Below, piece after piece: positions 4,995-7,331 of a DNA stretch of 7,331 bases. This DNA is from Bacteroidia bacterium (GTDB taxonomy: Bacteria; Bacteroidota; Bacteroidia; SpSt-205): assembly GCA_025060275.1 (NCBI GenBank), contig JANXCJ010000104.1, positions 1 through 7,331 on the forward strand, read 5' to 3'. Position 1 is the first letter of the stretch. Each line of letters starts with the position of its first letter. Below the pieces are notes generated by a model. That model was not told the origin of the DNA and made no database searches. It saw only the letters and a program-made list of their open reading frames with translations. The position numbers and the translations under genes were made by a program.

Positions 4995-6289
4995 AAACAC
5001 AACGAGTCAGTGGATGGGGCTTATATCCAGTAGGAAACACTATTCTTGTCCCCTTTAGGCTTGAGTGCGGCATTTCACAAGCGGGCATTGCGAGAGGATT
5101 AGGTCGCAGTTACGGGGATGCTTCTTTTCTAAGTGGAGGCTACACATGGGAAATGCAGCTCTACCGGAAAAACTTCTCTTGCAACCCTTCAACAGGGAGC
5201 CTTACGGTAGACGCAGGATTCAGTCTCAAGGAAATCATAGAGAGAGTTGTCCCTGAGGGATTTTTCCCCCCTGTCGTGCCCGGTACCCAGTTTGTAACTG
5301 TAGGAGGGGCATTTGCGAGCAATATTCACGGTAAAAATCATCACTTACAGGGAAGCTTTGCAGAGTACGCAGACTGGATAGAACTATACCTCCCTAACGG
5401 GGAGATTCGCAAAATATCCCCCGAAGAAGAGCTTTTTTGGGCTACGGCAGGAGGCATGGGGCTCACAGGGATCATTCTTCGCTTGTCCTTGAGACTCACC
5501 CCCATCCCCAGTAGCTTCATTCTTAGTGAAGTGCATAAAGCACCCCGTTGGGAAAAAGTCATAGAGATTCTGCAAAGCCAAGAGATGAGGTATCCTTTCG
5601 CAGTAGCATGGATAGACCATTTTCATAAGCATAATAGAGGCGTTATCCATTTGGGAAGGTGGGCAGAAAAAGAAGAACTTCCTCCCACACTCCATAAAAA
5701 GCCCTATCAAACTCAGTCCAACCTTGACATCAAAGTCCCTTTCCTCATGCCTTTTTCCCTTTTCAACCGCTGGAGTAGAGCTCTTATCAGCAGCTGGTAC
5801 TGGGATATACACAAGCCTGGTTCGCAAATTATTGGATATAAATCCTATTTTTTCCCACTAGATAGAGTAAGAGAGTGGAATCGTCTCTGGGGATCAAAAG
5901 GCTTCATCCAGTTCCAGTTAATAGTCCCTACAGTGGAGGGACTGGTAGAGATATGGAAACTTTTGCGTCAGGCCCCCGCTAAAAGTTTCCTAACAGTTCT
6001 AAAGCGTTTGGGACCCCAGAAAGGGCATTTAGCATTTTCAGGACCGGGTTGGACCCTTGCTATAGACCTTCCTAATTCAGAGGAGGTAAGACGGTTTTTG
6101 CAAAAAGCCATAGAAGAGGTTCTGAAACAGGGAGGGAAGATATATCTCACAAAAGACAGCCTTCTTTCGCCTTCTCAGTTCCGAGCAGCTTATCCCCAGT
6201 GGGAGCGTTTCTTAGAAATAAAAGCGCAGGTAGACCCTTCTTTTCTTTTACGCTCTGACCTGAGTAAGCGGATAGCACTTACTCCTTAA
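4991..6289 (+). CDS. DprE1-like FAD-dependent decaprenylphosphoryl-ribose 2'-oxidase homologue
   Basis: A 432-residue FAD oxidoreductase of the VAO/p-cresol methylhydroxylase fold. In mycobacteria DprE1 oxidises polyprenyl-phosphoryl-ribose at C2', and DprE2 then reduces the keto form to the arabinose epimer. DprE1 hallmarks are visible: VSGWG (6-10), ARGLGRSYGDA (34-44), VVPGTQFVTVGGAFASNIHGKNHH (95-118, the FAD pyrophosphate-binding and active-site stretch), ELFWATAGGMGLTGI (147-161), FIQFQ (305-309), VLKRLG (336-341), GWTLAIDLP (353-361), IYLTKDS (384-390) and C-terminal RSDLSKRI. K388 aligns with the mycobacterial K418, whereas the position of C387 is A357. No signal peptide is seen. The ATG overlaps the UbiA-type stop by four bases. 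L-gulonolactone-oxidase relatives are the alternative, but the HGKNHH motif and the partner gene argue for DprE1. No DprE2 is present in the window. Confidence 0.88.
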   Translation: MKTQRVSGWGLYPVGNTILVPFRLECGISQAGIARGLGRSYGDASFLSGGYTWEMQLYRKNFSCNPSTGSLTVDAGFSLKEIIERVVPEGFFPPVVPGTQFVTVGGAFASNIHGKNHHLQGSFAEYADWIELYLPNGEIRKISPEEELFWATAGGMGLTGIILRLSLRLTPIPSSFILSEVHKAPRWEKVIEILQSQEMRYPFAVAWIDHFHKHNRGVIHLGRWAEKEELPPTLHKKPYQTQSNLDIKVPFLMPFSLFNRWSRALISSWYWDIHKPGSQIIGYKSYFFPLDRVREWNRLWGSKGFIQFQLIVPTVEGLVEIWKLLRQAPAKSFLTVLKRLGPQKGHLAFSGPGWTLAIDLPNSEEVRRFLQKAIEEVLKQGGKIYLTKDSLLSPSQFRAAYPQWERFLEIKAQVDPSFLLRSDLSKRIALTP

Positions 6290-6304
6290 CCTATGCTTGT
6301 AGGC

Positions 6305-6312
6305 TATCTTTG
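6305..6312 (+). promoter_or_regulatory. Bacteroidota-type -7 promoter element for the DUF2723 gene
   Basis: TATCTTTG is a perfect TAnnTTTG match in the 29-base gap after the DprE1-like gene. Its final G lies exactly six bases before the ATG at 6319, so a start seven bases after that G would coincide with the A of the ATG, giving a leaderless message. A convincing -33 element at about 6282-6288 is not seen. Confidence 0.5.
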
Positions 6313-6318
6313 TGAGCG

Positions 6319-7331
6319 ATGGAATATCGGAAGCAGACTCGTCTCATCGGAGGGCTGGTTTTTGCAGTAGCATTAATCACTTACGGGCTTACCGTAGCAC
6401 CAACAGCAAGTTATTGGGATTGCGGTGAATTTATTGCCACAGCTAACGAATTAGAAGTACCACATCCGCCCGGTGCGCCTTTATACTTGGTTGTTGCCCG
6501 CATCTTTGCCATGTTGGCTCCTTCCTCCGAGAAAGTAGCCTACTTCATAAACTGGCTAAGCGTACTTGCAGGGGCTTTCACTTCACTTCTGATTTCGTGG
6601 GTAACTATGCATTTTGCTAAGAAAGCTATTGGCAACCCCGACAGCTTACGTGTAGGCTTTGCTGGACTCATAGGAGGTCTCATAAGCACTTTTGCAGACT
6701 CTGTATGGTTTAATACCGTAGAAGCAGAAGTGTATGCTCCCAGTGCCCTCTTCACAGCCTTAGTAGTGTGGCTCATGTGTGTATGGGAGGAAACAGAAAG
6801 CCCCCGCAGGCAAAATCAGCTCCTCATTCTCATAGCTTTCATATTTGGTCTTTCTATTGGTGTACACCTTTTGAATCTCCTCACGCTGCCAGGACTGGCG
6901 CTTATGTATTATTTCCGAAAGTTTGAGAAACCCACCTGGAAGGGGGCCCTCGTTGCGTTTCTCGTTGGAGGGGCCATTTTAGGATTCTTACAATATGGTG
7001 TAATACAATATACAGTGTCTCTAGCATGGCCCTTAGAGAAATGGCTAGTAGGCACCAAAAACCCCGAAACAGGAGAAATCACTGGATTAGGCTTGCCCTT
7101 TGGAAGTGGACTTGCAGCTTTCATTGTCTTGCTTTTTAGCATACTGGGTCTCATTGTGTGGTATGCCCAGAAAAAGCAAAATCCTATTCTAACAACAGGC
7201 GCACTTAGCCTCCTTTTCATTTATCTGGGCTACTCCTCCTATGCCGTCATTTTCCTACGCTCCCAAATAAATCCCCCCATAGACGAAAATGACCCCGGAA
7301 ATGTGCCTAACTTCCTGAGTTATCTGACGCG
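6319..7331 (+). CDS. DUF2723 family multi-pass membrane protein, N-terminal part (3' end beyond window edge)
   Basis: An open frame of 337 full codons from ATG 6319 to the right edge without a stop; the C-terminal part is missing. It matches the DUF2723 family of large Bacteroidota membrane proteins, related to animal TMEM260 and predicted to have a GT-C glycosyltransferase-like fold. Family motifs: APTASYWDCGEFIATA (27-42) with the Asp/Glu pair D34 and E37 expected in the first periplasmic loop, HPPGAP (49-54), WFNTVEAEVYAPS (130-142), GVHLLNLLTLPG (181-192) and INPPIDENDPGNVPNFLSYL (317-336). Hydrophobic segments recur throughout, starting at about 9-27. The in-frame TTG at 6310 is followed directly by a stop, so ATG 6319 is the only start. 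It follows the DprE1-like gene by 29 bases but has its own -7 box. The sugar donor and acceptor are unknown. Confidence 0.88.
   Translation, partial: MEYRKQTRLIGGLVFAVALITYGLTVAPTASYWDCGEFIATANELEVPHPPGAPLYLVVARIFAMLAPSSEKVAYFINWLSVLAGAFTSLLISWVTMHFAKKAIGNPDSLRVGFAGLIGGLISTFADSVWFNTVEAEVYAPSALFTALVVWLMCVWEETESPRRQNQLLILIAFIFGLSIGVHLLNLLTLPGLALMYYFRKFEKPTWKGALVAFLVGGAILGFLQYGVIQYTVSLAWPLEKWLVGTKNPETGEITGLGLPFGSGLAAFIVLLFSILGLIVWYAQKKQNPILTTGALSLLFIYLGYSSYAVIFLRSQINPPIDENDPGNVPNFLSYLT

Noticed and set aside
5384..5827. A 147-codon minus-strand open frame opposite the DprE1-like gene
   Set aside because: The plus-strand frame carries diagnostic DprE1 motifs through the same stretch; the antisense translation resembles no known family.
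6290..6318. Possible terminator between the DprE1-like and DUF2723 genes
   Set aside because: No stable stem followed by a T run is present in these 29 bases; only the -7 box is recognisable.
6540..7220. Two minus-strand open frames (78 and 103 codons) in the last kilobase
   Set aside because: They lie opposite the DUF2723 gene, whose plus-strand frame is open to the window edge and carries the family motifs.

Overview
The window looks like a piece of a Bacteroidota (Bacteroidetes) chromosome. Three things point there. The protein set is typical: a YfhO-type membrane protein, a DUF58 protein, the acpP-fabF-rnc gene order and a DUF2723 protein. Perfect matches to the Bacteroidota -7 promoter element TAnnTTTG sit just upstream of three genes. 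Shine-Dalgarno sequences are essentially absent. Genus or species cannot be read from the sequence. Coding density is very high: no gap between genes exceeds about 40 bases, no RNA gene, mobile element or CRISPR array is visible, and I found no convincing terminator.

Layout. On the minus strand, 1-606 is the N-terminal part of a YfhO-family membrane protein that runs off the left edge. It is divergent from a plus-strand DUF58/vWA-like gene (635-1453); the 28-base gap holds a small palindrome carrying back-to-back -7-like boxes. A promoter at the end of the DUF58 gene (1465-1472) appears to serve a tightly packed six-gene operon: acpP (1491-1730), fabF (1730-2962), rnc (2959-3672), a pgpA-like phosphatase (3676-4137), a UbiA-family prenyl-phosphate phosphoribosyltransferase (4119-4994) and a DprE1-like FAD oxidoreductase (4991-6289). 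Neighbours overlap by 1 to 19 bases or are 3 bases apart. A separate -7 box then precedes a DUF2723 multi-membrane gene (6319 onward), cut by the right edge.

How the genes fit together. AcpP and FabF belong to fatty-acid elongation, and RNase III is co-transcribed with them, as is common in bacteria. The second half of the operon is the notable part. A DPPR-synthase-like UbiA enzyme followed by a DprE1-like oxidase is the core of the mycobacterial route to polyprenyl-phosphoryl-D-arabinose, the lipid-linked arabinofuranose donor. A PgpA-like membrane phosphatase overlaps the UbiA gene, so it could supply the phosphatase step of that route (inference); the simpler reading is ordinary phosphatidylglycerol synthesis. 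The reductase DprE2 is not in the window. DUF2723 and YfhO proteins are predicted GT-C-like membrane proteins of the kind that could use lipid-linked sugars, but nothing here proves that they use this one.
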